Made by a program: the position numbers and the translations under genes
Shown here: piece after piece, positions 9,616-21,896 of the stretch
Layout of the letters: each line of letters opens with the position of its first letter
Numbering within the stretch: position 1 is the first letter of the stretch
Assembly (NCBI GenBank): GCA_016648135.1
Contig: JADDOH010024902.1
Span: 90,346-154,345 of the forward strand
Direction of reading: 5' to 3'
DNA: 64,000 nucleotides
From: Agrypnia vestita
Taxonomy: Eukaryota; Arthropoda; Insecta; Trichoptera; Phryganeidae
Notes under the pieces: generated by a model
What the model was told of the DNA's origin: nothing
What the model saw: the letters and a program-made list of their open reading frames with translations, nothing else
Database searches by the model: none

Positions 9616-12600
9616 ATGAAAAGAAAGCCGGGGGAAATGGCTTTAGACGCCTTAAAAAGGTTAGACAATGAAATGGCTGTATTTAAAATGCCTAAAGGTA
9701 GGGCTGTCAAGCGAAAAGTGCACAAAGTGAAGGTCCTAGATGAAGACACTTACATTGAGGTTAGAACGAATTATTTATTATTTTGATTTATGAGACTCGT
9801 ATATTTAACTGGGAGTATACTTCAGTAACGTGTTAAAAACCTAATATTATTTTATTTTAAATTGCAGGAAATGGCAAAGATTATACAAAGAGACTTTTTT
9901 CCTGATTTGGAAAAACTGAGAGCACAAAACGAGTTTCTTGACGCGACAGAAAGAAAAGATCATCAAAAGCTTCGTGAATTGTTCATAAAATATAGCAGTG
10001 GCCACAGACCGCCTACAGAAAGATGTAAGTTATTAATTGTGGTACATTTCATGAAAAATATAAATTGCGACATGGAACCATCCGACCATGTAACCAGTAT
10101 TGACTAGCCAGCAATAAAACATGAGAAATGTGGGTTCTAAATATTGTATTTATGTTTACTAGCAAATAAGCTCGAAAATATAACTATCGACATTGATGTA
10201 GGAATACTGTGAAAATTAAAAGAAAATGTTGGTTGACATGAAATTGCAGTTTATTTTATCAACGAAAAAATATAATTGGCAAACTCAATTTGCACATCCT
10301 TGTACAAAATTTTAATATTACACTCAAATGAAAAATACTCTAAAAAATTAACATTTAAATGGATCGTAAATTTAACTTATAACACAAAATTGGTTCAGAT
10401 TCCAGGATTATTGAATTTACAATTTAAAAGGTAAATTGTTACAACTTTTACATCTAGTCCAATTTCTCCTCATGTTGCTTGCAAATTTTTATGTAGAATA
10501 TATTATATTTAAAAAAATGTCTGATTTTAAGGACTGTGGTCTTCCGTTGATGATGCCTTCTAAAACAATGTAGCAATTAATAGATAAAATATTAAATTTT
10601 ATTTTGGCTAGATGAAACAACCATACGTGGCTTCCTAGGTTATAATAGATGGCTCTTGTGGCATCGCACATTGTTGAAAAACTGCTTGCAGGCAACTCTC
10701 AATCCAGAATTATTTCTCCAAAATAGACAAATAAAATGATGAAGGTCCATTCTTAATACTGATGAAAGAATTTTTGAAATTTGATAAGTATTTTCGACAG
10801 GATTATCATGATATATAAGGCTTTATTTTTATCTTTGATATATATCCAAAAATCTTTCTGCCGACGTTAATAGATGGAGCTAGTTGTATTTAAAAAAATG
10901 CTATAGATTGTTTTTTTTATTATCTATGGTCGTTGCTAGATGGCACTAGATGTATTTTAAAAAGTGCTACAAATAATTTTTTTAATGTCTGTGGTCATTA
11001 CTAGACGGCGCTAGTTGTATTTTAAAAAGTGCTACAGGTTTTTTTTTGATATCTGCTGTTGTTACTAAATGGCGCTAGTTGTATTTTAAAAAATGCTACA
11101 GTTGTTTTTAGTTTATTTTGTTTCATATAATCCATTTTTTATTTCACACAAAGAAACAAATACTCAACACTGTATTAGAAAGAGCAACTTTTATAACTTA
11201 TATATAATGATTGCATATATTAGCTTTTTTCAGTATGCAATTCATTTATTTAATAAATAATAATTCATGTACAAAATAAATTTCCTAATTATTTCGATTG
11301 TATCAATGACGTATGCAAAAAAGGAAAAAAATGTTTGGATATATATCCAATTTTTTGATATATATCGGATATATATCAAAAAATCCGATTTTTTGATTTT
11401 TAATATAAAAATCGGATTTTTTCGAACCTTGATTTACGGAGATTACCTCCTACATTCAAATTTACAAACTTTACCTCTTTATATATTAATATGTATTGAT
11501 TTTTAAAAAAAGAGCATCAATCGTGAACATTAATTCCGATAATAATGCTCCTTAATCAGATCGGCCTTACCATTGTGTCAGGTGCACGATTGACATGTTC
11601 AAGGTAACATGACCCAGATTCTGAATACTGACCTAAAATTCTTTGAATACTTTTCATATACAGTCGAACTCGGTTATAACGAGCTTGGATATAAGGAGAT
11701 CCCGGCTATAATGAGAAAAACTGTGAATTCATTTTGGTTTACACATATTCCCATACAATCGATCTCGGCTATAAGAAGCGCGATTCCCGGATATACAGAG
11801 AAAATTTTAGAAACCCTGCAAACATATTTGCTTGGGTTACAGAAAAAAAGACGTACTTATAACAATGAACTTTTTCACTTTGCGGCTCACACTTAATTAG
11901 GGTTCATTTTATGATGTACACAAACTTGTGTCCGAAAATCCCACATGCGCAGGCAAGCAATGGTTTACTGAAGGTCGAGAATACTGGTCATATAACTCCG
12001 ATTATTGGGGGTTTCCAAAATGTTTATGGTGGCAGTTTATTTTATGCAGTTTACTGTATTAGCATTTAAAAGCCGAATCAGTAAACGAGAATTGTTCTAT
12101 CGGAAACATGTTCACTAACAAACGAAAGTGTCTCTAAGTCTCTAAAGTCGAAATTATCGGCGTCAAAAAGTCTGTAAAAAGTTTTCACAATCGTCTTCTA
12201 CAGTTTCATCGCTCTGGAAAATTAAGGATGTTTATTTAGCTGCTCTTGAAAATAACATCGCACAATCAAAAAAAAATTGTGAAAAAATGAATCCCGGATA
12301 TAAGGAGTCCCGGCTATAAGGAGCAAATTTAGTTGGTCCCGTCGCGTTCGTTATAACCGAGTTCGACTGTATTAAAAATTAATCACATATTAATTTTTTG
12401 GAAGTTGGAATGTGTTTTTCAGATTAATTTAATTCATATTTGATTCATTTGTATTTAGATGCCAGTCCTGCCACGTTTGAGACTCCTCACAGCGATGTCC
12501 CCGGAACGCCGCAGGAACCCTATCCAGGATCCGAAGTGGTGCTACGGAATTCCTCTAAAAAGAATTCTAAAGATCAACAAGAACACGCGGAAGAGGATGA

Positions 12601-15600
12601 GAGAATAAAAATTAATGTTTCTTCCAAACACTCATTAGGTATGATTTATTTTTAATACAGCAATAATTATAGTATGTACTCGCCCTTCCAAATTTTCAAT
12701 ACATTCCCATATTTTAAAGTAATTTATCTATTTTGCTATATATACAATAGTACTACACATTACATTATCTTACTTTGATGTATACCTTATAGTAAAACCT
12801 CAGTGTTACACTTAGGGAACAGCGAAAAACAGTTTAAATGTGAGGAAAAGAAAATTGTACAGAAAAATAGGCTTTTGATGAAAAAAAAAAACAATTAATA
12901 CCTTAAATAATTTGACAGTGCATATATGTATTAAAATGTACTTTATGTTTTAGATTACTGTATACCTGTTGACAGTTCTTTTCTGTTGCTATTGCTAAAA
13001 AAACTAAAATAACCCCTTTTCATCTGTAATTTGAAAACCCTGGTAATTTTTAATTATAATAATTTTTGGCCCATTGCGCCATAAATCAATACATTTTAGA
13101 TCACATAATTCGAATTTTTTTTTAAATTTTAAGAAATTGAAAAAACATTTCAATTTTTTTCGTAAGTGCGAACAACAAATACATACGTCAATATCGGTTA
13201 CTTTAGTAATAGAATTGTCGCGATCCTTATATAAGCGTAATAAATATTGCATTTCAAAATATGTAAAAAACAGATGTTTTTCAGTGAATTTGAATGAGTT
13301 TTGGCAAATTTTTAGTGGCATCTCATTTTTTTTTGCAGTTCCGCATAATTCAAAATGTTTTTATGGGTCCCTTGAATTTCAAATTAATGAGGTTCTACTT
13401 ATTAAGTTTACTCTATTTTGCGCTTGTAGATTCCTATTTGGCGGAGCATACGAGTGAAGATAATAACAGCTTCCAGGTCCTCATGGAAGAAATGGGGCGC
13501 CGCAGCAGGGCCAAGTTCGCCACCCAGCTACAGGAAGAGATGAACAGCCAGATGCTGAAGCTCACGGCCTGCGTTGTGCCTTCCATAGAACAGCAGGCAG
13601 ACCAGACATCAAAACCTGAAGATGTAAGTAATGTTGTTTTATATCTACTATATTTAATGGCCCCCGACCCAAGTAACGTGAATTCAAGAACGGAATTCTG
13701 CCTTAATTTTTCACGTTAATTTAATGAATTAAACACGTTTCCCACATAAATGTCTTTGTCTCTGTGAGACTTCTATAATTTATCTTAATTGATAATTATC
13801 CCTCTGTTGAAAAAACTCAGTAACCGTGTTCTCAGAACATACATGTAAAAATATGTTTAATATTATTGCCAATTTTATGATTTTTGTTAAATGCGGGTGG
13901 TAATTTTTTTTCCAGTTGGAAACATGGAGTTACAAAGCCAAGAACTACATTATGTACGTCCCCGATGGCCAGCCGGCTGACGAGAGGTCCATGAAGGAGC
14001 GGCAGAAGGTGGTCCACTCCAACACCAGACTAGAGATGGAGATATTTGACCACAAGAGAAGCAAGGAGACCATCTCACAGATTGCCAAGAGCCAGGTTAG
14101 CCACTGGTTTTTAAATAATTTTTTTCTTTATTCGGTGTATAAATTCTCGTGTTCAAAACATAAATAAACCATGCTTTGAGCATGAATGCCTCATTCCTGA
14201 AACAAATCCAACCATGGAAACTTCTATCTATGGCAGTGCATAAAAAATTCTTTCAATTCTTTTTAATTTTATGGCTAAAAATAGACTGGAAAAGTAAAAT
14301 ATTCTGGGTACAATTTTGGGACAAAGGAAAATATTGCAAGTATCATAATAGCTATGTGCTTATTTTAATCTTGTTTCTGGTTTTGTTTTTCTTCTTAATT
14401 CAATTCAACTACAGAGTATAAAATACTACAGACATGAAATTTAGTATTTTATACTCTGTGTTTTTTTTCAGTAACCCAATCCCTTTCTTTAGGAGAGGAG
14501 ATGGGTCACAGTGAAATAATTTCCCCTCTCGTATTATTTAAGGCACATTTATAGTGCAGTTGAAGTTTTTATTCTTGTATAATTAAATCCCCTAGTAAGC
14601 AAAACATATTTTTTATAATAGATTGTTTTTAAAAAAAAATTTAAATTTCGTTCCAAACAGTAAAAGCCTCTTCAAGTAAAAACGTCTTGTTGTATATAAT
14701 AAAGCGCAACTTACCTATTTACGAATACACTATATCATTTAAAAATATCTAGTTCAACCTTTTCATTTTTGTTTCAAAATTTACAAGCTTGCAATAATTA
14801 TTTTAAACAAATCAAACCTATTGCAACTAGCCATGATACCGCACGATTTATCCGTAAATTAAATTACTCAAATGTCAAAATGTATGGAAAATTTCTAACT
14901 TTAAAGTGTAATAACTTTTTAAATACTTACGACTGCCAAATTTTGATATCAGTTTTGACATCAGGGCACTCAACTACACCAGAATACTTTTTTTTATGAA
15001 AATCGGAGTGACACCATAAAAGTTATACCGGAATTTACACATATTAAATTTAAGGTAGTTGCTTAACTAAATAAATCTCTTATAAAGCAACTACCCGTAC
15101 AGTTTTTATGAAATGATAGTTTTGTATTATTTAACAAGAGCCTTGAATGCTGGTGAATAAATAAAAATCGTAATGAGTATAACGATTAGCAATTTGTGTC
15201 ACTAAGAACATTGTCTAAGAGGATTTGTCTATGTGGATTTAAAAAAACATTGAATTTAAAAAATATATAAAAACTCCTTTATTCGGGCTTATATGACTTA
15301 TATTTTAAATGTGCTTGTAGGAGAGAATTCTGAGCGGACGCATCGGAGTTGATGGCAGTACCCTGCTGGACGGGAAGAATCAGCTGCGAGCGCCGGGCGG
15401 GGGGCTCGGCGGTGGCCTCGGAGGGGGACTTGGTGGAGCCAACGACGTCAACACAAGTATGTCAGGTTCCATAAATTAATTACAAAAATGTATATTTGAG
15501 CTTCAAATTAAACTAATAATAAATCGCGAATAAAACAATTGAAAAAAAACAACAATCCGTTGTATGTATTTTGACTGATTAAAATTTATTAACTCGTTAT

Positions 15601-18600
15601 TTATATTGTATCTCGTATCTTGATATATCATCAAACATAACTTCATGTAACTTTACCAATTAACCAAGTAACCATAATTTTGTTCGAATTCACAGCTAAA
15701 AAACTAAATTAAACAACTGAAGATGGGGCTTGAACCCCGGGCCAGCAAATCCGAAGGCGGCAACGATAGCGATGATGCTAACGCAGAGCCTGCATTATCC
15801 GTCAAAAATACAGTACTTATAGGATTTATCAAAGACGCGAACCATGTCATGTTTCGCCCAATCGCCAGGGTTTAGAATAGTACATTTAACTGCCGGCAGG
15901 GGAAATATAAAAAGATATTGTTCAAATATTTTGATAAATTAATTAAATTTTCAAAATTTTCCATAATTCAAAATTTTCAAACCCACAGTCCCAAAATGTC
16001 AGTGGATTAAAACTGATAATTCGAAAACCCCAGTAATAAGGACAACACTATGTCAATATCGGCTACTTTAATAATAGAAATGACGCGATCTTTGTATTAG
16101 ATTAATAAATATTACATTTTCAAAATGATTTCTTGATGAATGCAAAAATACATATTGTAACGAGGCTATAAAAAAGAATCACGCACTTCTGTCAAAGTGT
16201 CAGTTGTTTGAAATTGGTACAATACTACCGAAAGATCTTGAATTACCTCCGACTTTCGAGAGACATCTCCAAAAGTCAGGAAAACGCGAAGAACTTCTCG
16301 ATAAGAATGTTCTTAGGTTTTCACGGCCACTCAGAATCTTCAAGTTTGTGTTTACTGGGGTATTATGCCGTATTGTTACGACCTTTCGGGCCGACGTTTC
16401 GGATCCCATTGCAGGGTCCATCATCAGGGCTGATGAGGGCAACACATCAGCCCTGATGATGGACCCTGCAATGGGATCGGAAACGTCGGCCCGAAAGGTC
16501 GTAACAACACGGCATAATACCCCAGTAAACACAAACTTGAAAACTTCTCGATAACATGGGAAACTTCTCGATATTTCGATAACAGCATTGGCCAGTATAA
16601 ATACGACATGCAGGAGTAACCGGAGAGTTATTTTCCGTATGCGTTGACAGGCGATAACAAAATCGAAGGTAGCCGTGGGACAGTCCGGCCAAGCGAGCGG
16701 TAGCGGCAATAAGCAGTGATGCCAAGCGAGCGGAGATTCGACAGTGATACTAGAAAGTTCTTACGTGGCGAGATAAACCGAAGTGAATTGTAATAAGTGC
16801 GGAACTTGATAAAATATTCTAGTGAACAGTGAATAAAGTGTTAAAGCGAATATAAAGTGTCTATTTACGAGTGACAAATTGTGAAACAGTTTAATTTAAA
16901 GAATAATATAGGATAAGTGACCTTGTAGTTTTATTAATTAATTGGTATTCAATAAATCCGTTATCACTTTCCAGCATTTCATTAATTCCTCCTGCAGCCT
17001 CGACACGTGACAATACGTTTTACACAATTTTTTTTTTTATGATTTTTGCACTCCCATTTTTTGTACCTTGAATTTTGAATTAATGGGATTCCGCATAATT
17101 TGAAATGTTTTTTTTTTGGGTCCCTTGAATTTCGAATTAAAGAGGTTCTACTGTAACTAATTTTGTTTTAGTATGTTTAATGTTTTGTTTTAATATTTGA
17201 TTGTAATCACTTTATTTTCTAGCCGGCACCCGTCTGCTACCCATGTCCACCGCACACTCGCTGGTGCGCACCCCCTCCCCTTGTCCCGGGGCCCCCGGAG
17301 AGTCTCCCTTCATGACATGGGGAGAGATAGAGGGCACTCCCTTCAGACTGGATGGAGGAGATACCCCGCTGCCAGGGTGAGTGCGTTCTAATTACCTGTC
17401 AGTTGTACGGTGACAGCACGTTGTCAATTTTTTATGTTTGACAATCATGTTCCTTCCACAAGCTTTTTGTCAAGTTGTTGAAGTTTTTTAAAAACTGTTG
17501 CATCATTTCTGAAATACAATATTTATTATGCTAATACAAAGATAGCGACATTTCTGTACTAAAGTACCCAATATTAAATATTTTTTCAATTTTGTCAAAT
17601 TTAAAAAAAAAAATCATATTACGTAAGCTAAAATGTATTGATTTCTGGCACAAGGGGCTAAAAATTACTTAGAATTAAGAATTATTGGGGTTAATCTACT
17701 ACATATCAAATTAACATTTTGGGACTTGTGGGTTTTAAAAATTATTTCTAATTGTGACCTCATTATTTCTGTCTTTATTATGCATGTTATCCATTTTGTA
17801 AAAATATATTTGGATTTTGGATAACAATGAGAAATCAGACTAATTTTCATTGTACATCTATTCACAGAATTAGATACAGCTACAATATTTTTGAATAGAC
17901 AGACGTATAGAAAATTAACAAAATTAATTTTACAAATTTATTTTTGTCTTCAGTAAAGCTGCCGGAGCATCGTTCAAGATGGCCATGGTGCCCAAGCGTG
18001 AGCAGCTAGCCCTAGCGCTGGCGGAGAAGGCGGGACAACGTCACCGCGCCATGAAACAGAAGGCCATGGAGGCTGCTAAGCGGAACATGCTTACGTGAGT
18101 CACGTCTCTCTTTGTTGTAAACAGAACTGTTGAATGTGTGTAGAATTTTAATTCTAATAGCCTGTGTTTTTTTTTTCTCGAGACAATCGGCCTTATTCCA
18201 AAAATAGAAAAATTACAATCTTTAGATTCTTATCCCAACACTTAATATGTAGATAAGAATAAAAATAAAAAATAAACAAAACGTTGTCCGTGTCTGCAAT
18301 AATTTCTCCCTTTCATCCAGGCAGGCTCTCATGTTTCGACTAAAATTACATGACATACATACTAATACTGTAATTAATGCTTGTAGAAATAAGATTATTT
18401 CATACGCTCTTATTAATTTTTTCTCCCACAACCTAACCCTGATGTAAAATTATGGCAAAATTGTCATTTTCGCGTTGAACTTGTATTTATATTATGACCT
18501 TTGATGGATAACCGTCATGTATTTGTTTCTCCCTCTCTCCCTCAAAAAAAAACTGAAAGAAATAACACCGACAATAACAATCTTAAGATTCCAATATTGC

Positions 18601-20012
18601 TATTGGAATCATTCCTCTAGAGAGAGGAATTATTCTTCTAGAAGATTGGGCTTTCGTACTCAATTGTATATCGATCGTCCAGTTCATTATTGAGACATCT
18701 CCAAATTGTATGCTTTGAGATATGTGTGAAAAAAGCAATATTCAAATAGTCACCATTAATCAAATAATATTTATATAAATACATATGTATATGATTAAGT
18801 TTAACATATTATATCAACAGGTATCTGTATTTAATATTGATAATAATACTTAATATTTATGGATTAGAAGCTGAGTTCTGGGCCTATTTCTGAGATATCT
18901 GACTAATGAACCGGGTGCTGTCCAGAAAAAATGCATTTTTTTATTTTTTTATTTATCTATGTATTTTAATTACATTTTTGTAATATTTCTAGTCCCACAA
19001 AATGTCTAAAAAGACATTTCTCTGCAAGTTCATTTTCACAATTTAATGTTAAACTGTTACTAAATATTATTCATTTTATGAACAGAAGAGATAGAAAACA
19101 AAAACAATTTTAAGTACAAAAGCAAAAAAAGAAATTTTCAGTACACAGTTAATAGTTTTAAGCAAAGTAAGAAAAAAACAATTTTATGTATATTTATTTA
19201 AATAATAATAAACATCACTAATTATTCATTGACATTACCATAATAATACACTTCACATCATTTCATTATTAATGCAGTTCATATATAACTTATGTCATTT
19301 ACTAATAACCTCTTTTTAAGTTCTGCCACTGATTTTGGAGTCTTTAGGCCGCGGTCGTTTTTATTAATATTAGATTTGCAGATAATGTAATATTATTTGC
19401 AGACAATGCTCATGACTTACAATGAGACCGGCATTTGTGTTTTAAATGGATTTTATTTCAAAATTATTGTGAAAACGAAAGAAACGATCTATACAAATTA
19501 TGTTTAATTGACATCAGCCAGAGAGGTCAGATATACACAGCAGAATATCCCTGCAGAAGCCTTTCTTTAATGTTTATAATGCCAATTGCTATTCAAAAAT
19601 TGTCAATTGATATCTTATTTTTCAATTTACTTATTCTCATCGCTGTGTGTATTACACTTGCAGGCCTTCACCCCGCATGTCCACCGGCTCCGTCACCGAT
19701 CGGCTCGCTTCCATGTCTCCAGCAGCCCAACGCCTCGCGACCGCCCATCTGAAGCTTCCCATCATCGGGAGCACCCCCAGCCCCAAACCGGGCATCAGAA
19801 GTCCCTTCCCCTCGCACAGGGGCTCCACCCCCTTCGCCGGCTGGGCGAGCACCTCCACTAAAGCCACAACACCAAACACGGCCAAGAGGAAACAGGACAT
19901 TCCCCCGGCCGGCGCTGCGGACGACAAGAGAACAAAGAAGACCCTCACTGATGACTTGCTGCAGATCAATTTGCCCAAACGAAGACTTAAAGCTTCCGAC
20001 TTCTTTTCTTAG
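9616..20012 (+). CDS. Ess-2: Splicing factor ESS-2 homolog (DGCR14/Es2), complete, 9 exons
   Basis: Exons are 9616-9759, 9868-10024, 12459-12638, 13430-13623, 13916-14095, 15321-15456, 17223-17376, 17954-18094 and 19664-20012. All introns are GT..AG and the spliced frame stays open for 544 codons plus TAG. Family members (human about 476 aa) are nuclear proteins associated with the spliceosome. Matching landmarks are YIEEMAKIIQRDFFPDLEKL near residues 47-66, YASPATFETP near 101-110, LETWSYKAKNYIMYVPDG from 226, TWGEIEGTPFRL near 362-373, and a basic C-terminus ending RRLKASDFFS. A Gly/Leu-rich stretch closes exon 6. Ser/Pro-rich segments in exons 7 and 9 are probably disordered. The start at 9616 is favoured; the in-frame ATG at 9604 adds four residues, and one at 9520 would add a hydrophobic leader unlike the family. 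Identification is firm; exact exon ends are manual calls. Confidence 0.95.
10871..11110 (+). repeat. Four-copy minisatellite, about 65-bp unit, in Ess-2 intron 2
   Basis: Units starting at 10871, 10937, 11002 and 11066 share TAGATGGCGCTAGTTGTATT and AAAAAGTGCTACA, with periods of 66, 65 and 64 bp. Units are diverged by substitutions. Confidence 0.85.
11661..12369. mobile_element. Pogo/Tigger-like non-autonomous element P1, TA target
   Basis: Length is 709 bp. It starts CAGTCGAACTCGGTTATAAC and ends with the exact inverse over 22 bp. It is flanked by TA (11659-11660) and TA (12370-12371). CAGT ends with a TA duplication are typical of Tc1/mariner-superfamily pogo elements. The 95-codon open frame inside is not transposase. 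Lies in Ess-2 intron 2. Confidence 0.9.
13016..13401. mobile_element. Pogo-like MITE P2, truncated, next to Ess-2 exon 4
   Basis: Shares ATTCAAAATG, GGGTCCCTTGAATTTCAAAT and TAATGAGGTTCTACT with the full-length copy at 34176-34666. The right end lies only about 28 bp before exon 4 (13430). Confidence 0.75.
13752..13835 (+). repeat. Dispersed repeat R3 (TCTCTGTGAGACTT family)
   Basis: TTGTCTCTGTGAGACTTCTA followed by TAATTTATCTTAATTGATAA recurs at about 46142 and in tandem at 59678-59819. Class unknown. Confidence 0.65.
16156..17012 (+). mobile_element. Solo-LTR-like insertion (TGT...ACA) nested in a MITE
   Basis: Runs from TGTAACGAGG to CGACACGTGACA, about 857 bp. It contains TATAAATAC (about 16597), G+C-rich leader-like sequence and repeated GTGAATAAAGTG words, and it disrupts a P2 MITE. 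Flanking bases ATAT and ATAC match only 3 of 4, so the target duplication is uncertain; AATAC also occurs just outside both ends. No coding region. Confidence 0.55.
16341..16539. repeat. Near-perfect 95-bp palindrome with 9-bp loop
   Basis: CAAGTTTGTGTTTACTGGGG runs to ATCAGGGCTGATG, then inverts from about 16445 to 16539. The arms differ at only a few positions. The arm sequence (ACGTTTCGGATCCCATTGCA) is a dispersed retroelement tail that recurs diverged at 39085-39215. Confidence 0.9.
17505..17745. mobile_element. Pogo-like MITE P2 fragment, reverse orientation
   Basis: Shares ATTATGCTAATACAAAGAT, TTTGTCAAATTTAAAAAAA and GGGACTTGTGGGTTTTAAAA with 57797-58183 and 63019-63457. Lies in Ess-2 intron 7. 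Confidence 0.65.
18188..18612. mobile_element. MITE family M3 with inverted ends, copy 1
   Basis: Ends near GGCCTTATTCCAAAAATAG and the inverse of CTTAAGATTCCAATATTGCT. Internal GATAAGAATAAAAATA and TTATGGCAAAATTGTCATTT are shared with 58872-59470. Lies in Ess-2 intron 8. Confidence 0.6.
18613..19663. other. Rest of Ess-2 intron 8, nothing recognised
   Basis: A+T-rich intron sequence without a recognisable element, apart from short poly-A/T runs. Confidence 0.4.
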
Positions 20013-20125
20013 TGTTCGTAAAGTGACGGAAAGGTTAGATCATGTAAATTTCACAACATTAAAATTCTTTCTGAAATCTTTGTGTAAAAATTAGATCTAC
20101 AGCAGTGCTAACAAGTATGAACCCA

Positions 20126-20131
20126 AATAAA
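20126..20131 (+). terminator. Candidate polyadenylation signal of Ess-2
   Basis: AATAAA lies 114 bp after the Ess-2 stop codon. Another copy follows at about 20163. Either could direct 3' end formation. Confidence 0.5.
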
Positions 20132-20739
20132 ATTGAGTACAGAATTTAACGTACATACATGAAATAAAATAAGTTTTACTCTCCATTCCATTTCTGAAGA
20201 AACTAGCTCAAAACAAGCACAAAAAGGCTCGATTGATGCGCAATCAAAAATTTGGCACAGTTTGGACAGAAAGCGGCATTTACAATCATTTAATTGGGTG
20301 AAAGACATATTTTGCTCTTTCTCAAAAAAATAATGTTTGCAACTTGCAAAATGACTGAAATATCTGTTGAATGTATTAAATGAACAGCAATGCAAGTTAA
20401 CTTATGTTAAATGCGCAATATTAGTTGAGCGAGAATCGCACTGTCACACGGCCCTTTAAAAGCATATACGTGGTGCGTGTACCACCAACCACGCATATTT
20501 CCTAAAATGCCAAGCTAACCACCTTTGTTGTGAGTTATTACAAATCAAACCGTCGTAATCTGAGGGCTACCAAATATAAAATTATTCTTCTTCTTTACTA
20601 TAAATGTATCATTATCGTTAAGGTATATGGTGAACTGACACTTTTTATATTATTATTTTATTTGGTCATCCAACAGGGAGACATAATTGCTTGGTAAGAA
20701 AAAATACACAAAAAGTAGCTAAATGTCTCCCACAATTAA

Positions 20740-21455
20740 GCGCTTGTTCAGACACAGCGGGAACCATTCAGTTTCAGATTCGCGTTTCAAAACACGCGAT
20801 TTGTGTCATCTGTTCACACAGCCGCGGTTAATAAGCGATTTGTGCGCGCGAAAATAAACGTCAGTTTGACAGTTCTGGTGCCATTCTCCACCTTTGAATA
20901 TCAGAGATATATTCGCTCATTACTTTGTTAACGACGGCCGTGTTCCATGGCAAGACACATAAATATCATTCTGTCAGTTCATTTTTGGTGAATAAATACC
21001 TACTTCTCTAAAATACTCTTTTTTTCCACCATTTCCAAATATCTCCACCAACTCCTGCCAAGCTTGGTTCTTGGCATATTTGAGTAATCCTCACACTATT
21101 ACAGGTCTTTTCTTCCATATTACAGGTCTTTTCTCCACTTCATCAATAAAAAATTCAATGTCAAAGCGATCCATAACCGTAGAAAAGAGAATATAATCCA
21201 CGCGTGCTCCTGTTGTGACATGGAACCGTGCGGTGCCCGCAACGCGACTGAACGCTCTCGTAAGGCCCCATAGTAATAGGATCGTGCGGGCGCCGTGCGG
21301 GTCTATTTTCTAGCGGTTGGGTTGCAGGCACCGCAGCGGTTGACTAACCGCACGGTTGTGTCTGAACGATCACATACAAACCTAGGTAAATGAGACCCGC
21401 ACGGATTTCATGCGATTTTGAAACGGCACGGTTCCCGCTGTGTCTGAACAAGCCC
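20740..21455. mobile_element. Harbinger-like MITE, TAA target, G+C-rich
   Basis: Length is 716 bp. It begins GCGCTTGTTCAGACACAGCG and ends with the near-perfect inverse (CGCTGTGTCTGAACAAGCCC). It is flanked by TAA at 20737-20739 and 21456-21458. The interior holds many CCGCACGG-type words and no transposase. Confidence 0.85.
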
Positions 21456-21458
21456 TAA

Positions 21459-21895
21459 AGGATGACACAGATAAGACATAATTATAGATAAGTCAATTTG
21501 ATATGAATGACAGATGTTTTACAGTTTCATTTAATGGATTGTTCCTAATTTAACATAAACATAAAAGAGTTGCACATGGTTATTATACATTACGAATATC
21601 TAGTGACAACGGCGATACACCACATTTCGAGAACACCATATGACGATACATGAGGCATGTCTGTTTGGGAGTTTATGCCTTTGCAGACATCATGCGGACT
21701 CTGCTGTCATCATAAGATGTTGTCATTATGTCATGATGCCATTGTCTCTAGATCTCACTATATCCACTTCACCATAGATATAACATCATTTGTAATGCAA
21801 TGCATTTCGCAATCTTTTTTGATGAAACAGTTTATAGTTTTTATGGTAAATTATTAAATAGGTAGTAAAATATTCTTACTGCGAGATTGGACCTT
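21459..21895. other. No gene recognised
   Basis: Short unique-looking stretch between two transposons. The 66-codon frame at 21657 has no recognisable motif. Confidence 0.4.
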
Positions 21896-21896
21896 T

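Larger units (their letters stand above)
15955..17153. mobile_element. Pogo-like MITE P2 interrupted by an LTR-like insertion
   Basis: The left part (15955-16155) and right part (17013-17153, ending GAGGTTCTACTG) are collinear with the 491-bp copy at 34176. The break falls in the ...ATGCAAAAATA/CGTTTT... segment seen uninterrupted in other copies. Confidence 0.75.

Noticed and set aside
12793..12900. Possible end of another pogo-like element (AGTAAAACCTCAGTGTTACA)
   Set aside because: Resembles a pogo terminus at the first bases only; no inverted partner or target duplication was found.
13074..13457. 127-codon plus-strand frame running into Ess-2 exon 4
   Set aside because: Mostly MITE sequence, and it reads exon 4 in the wrong frame.
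15716..15800. Possible tRNA or tRNA-derived SINE on the minus strand
   Set aside because: GGTTCAAGCCCC fits a B box, but I could not build an anticodon stem, acceptor stem or convincing A box around it.
16200..16725. Overlapping open frames on both strands (up to 169 codons)
   Set aside because: They are produced by the 95-bp palindrome and the LTR-like sequence; the same residues appear on both strands because the DNA is inverted.
19652..19978. 108-codon minus-strand frame
   Set aside because: Antisense to the last exon of Ess-2.
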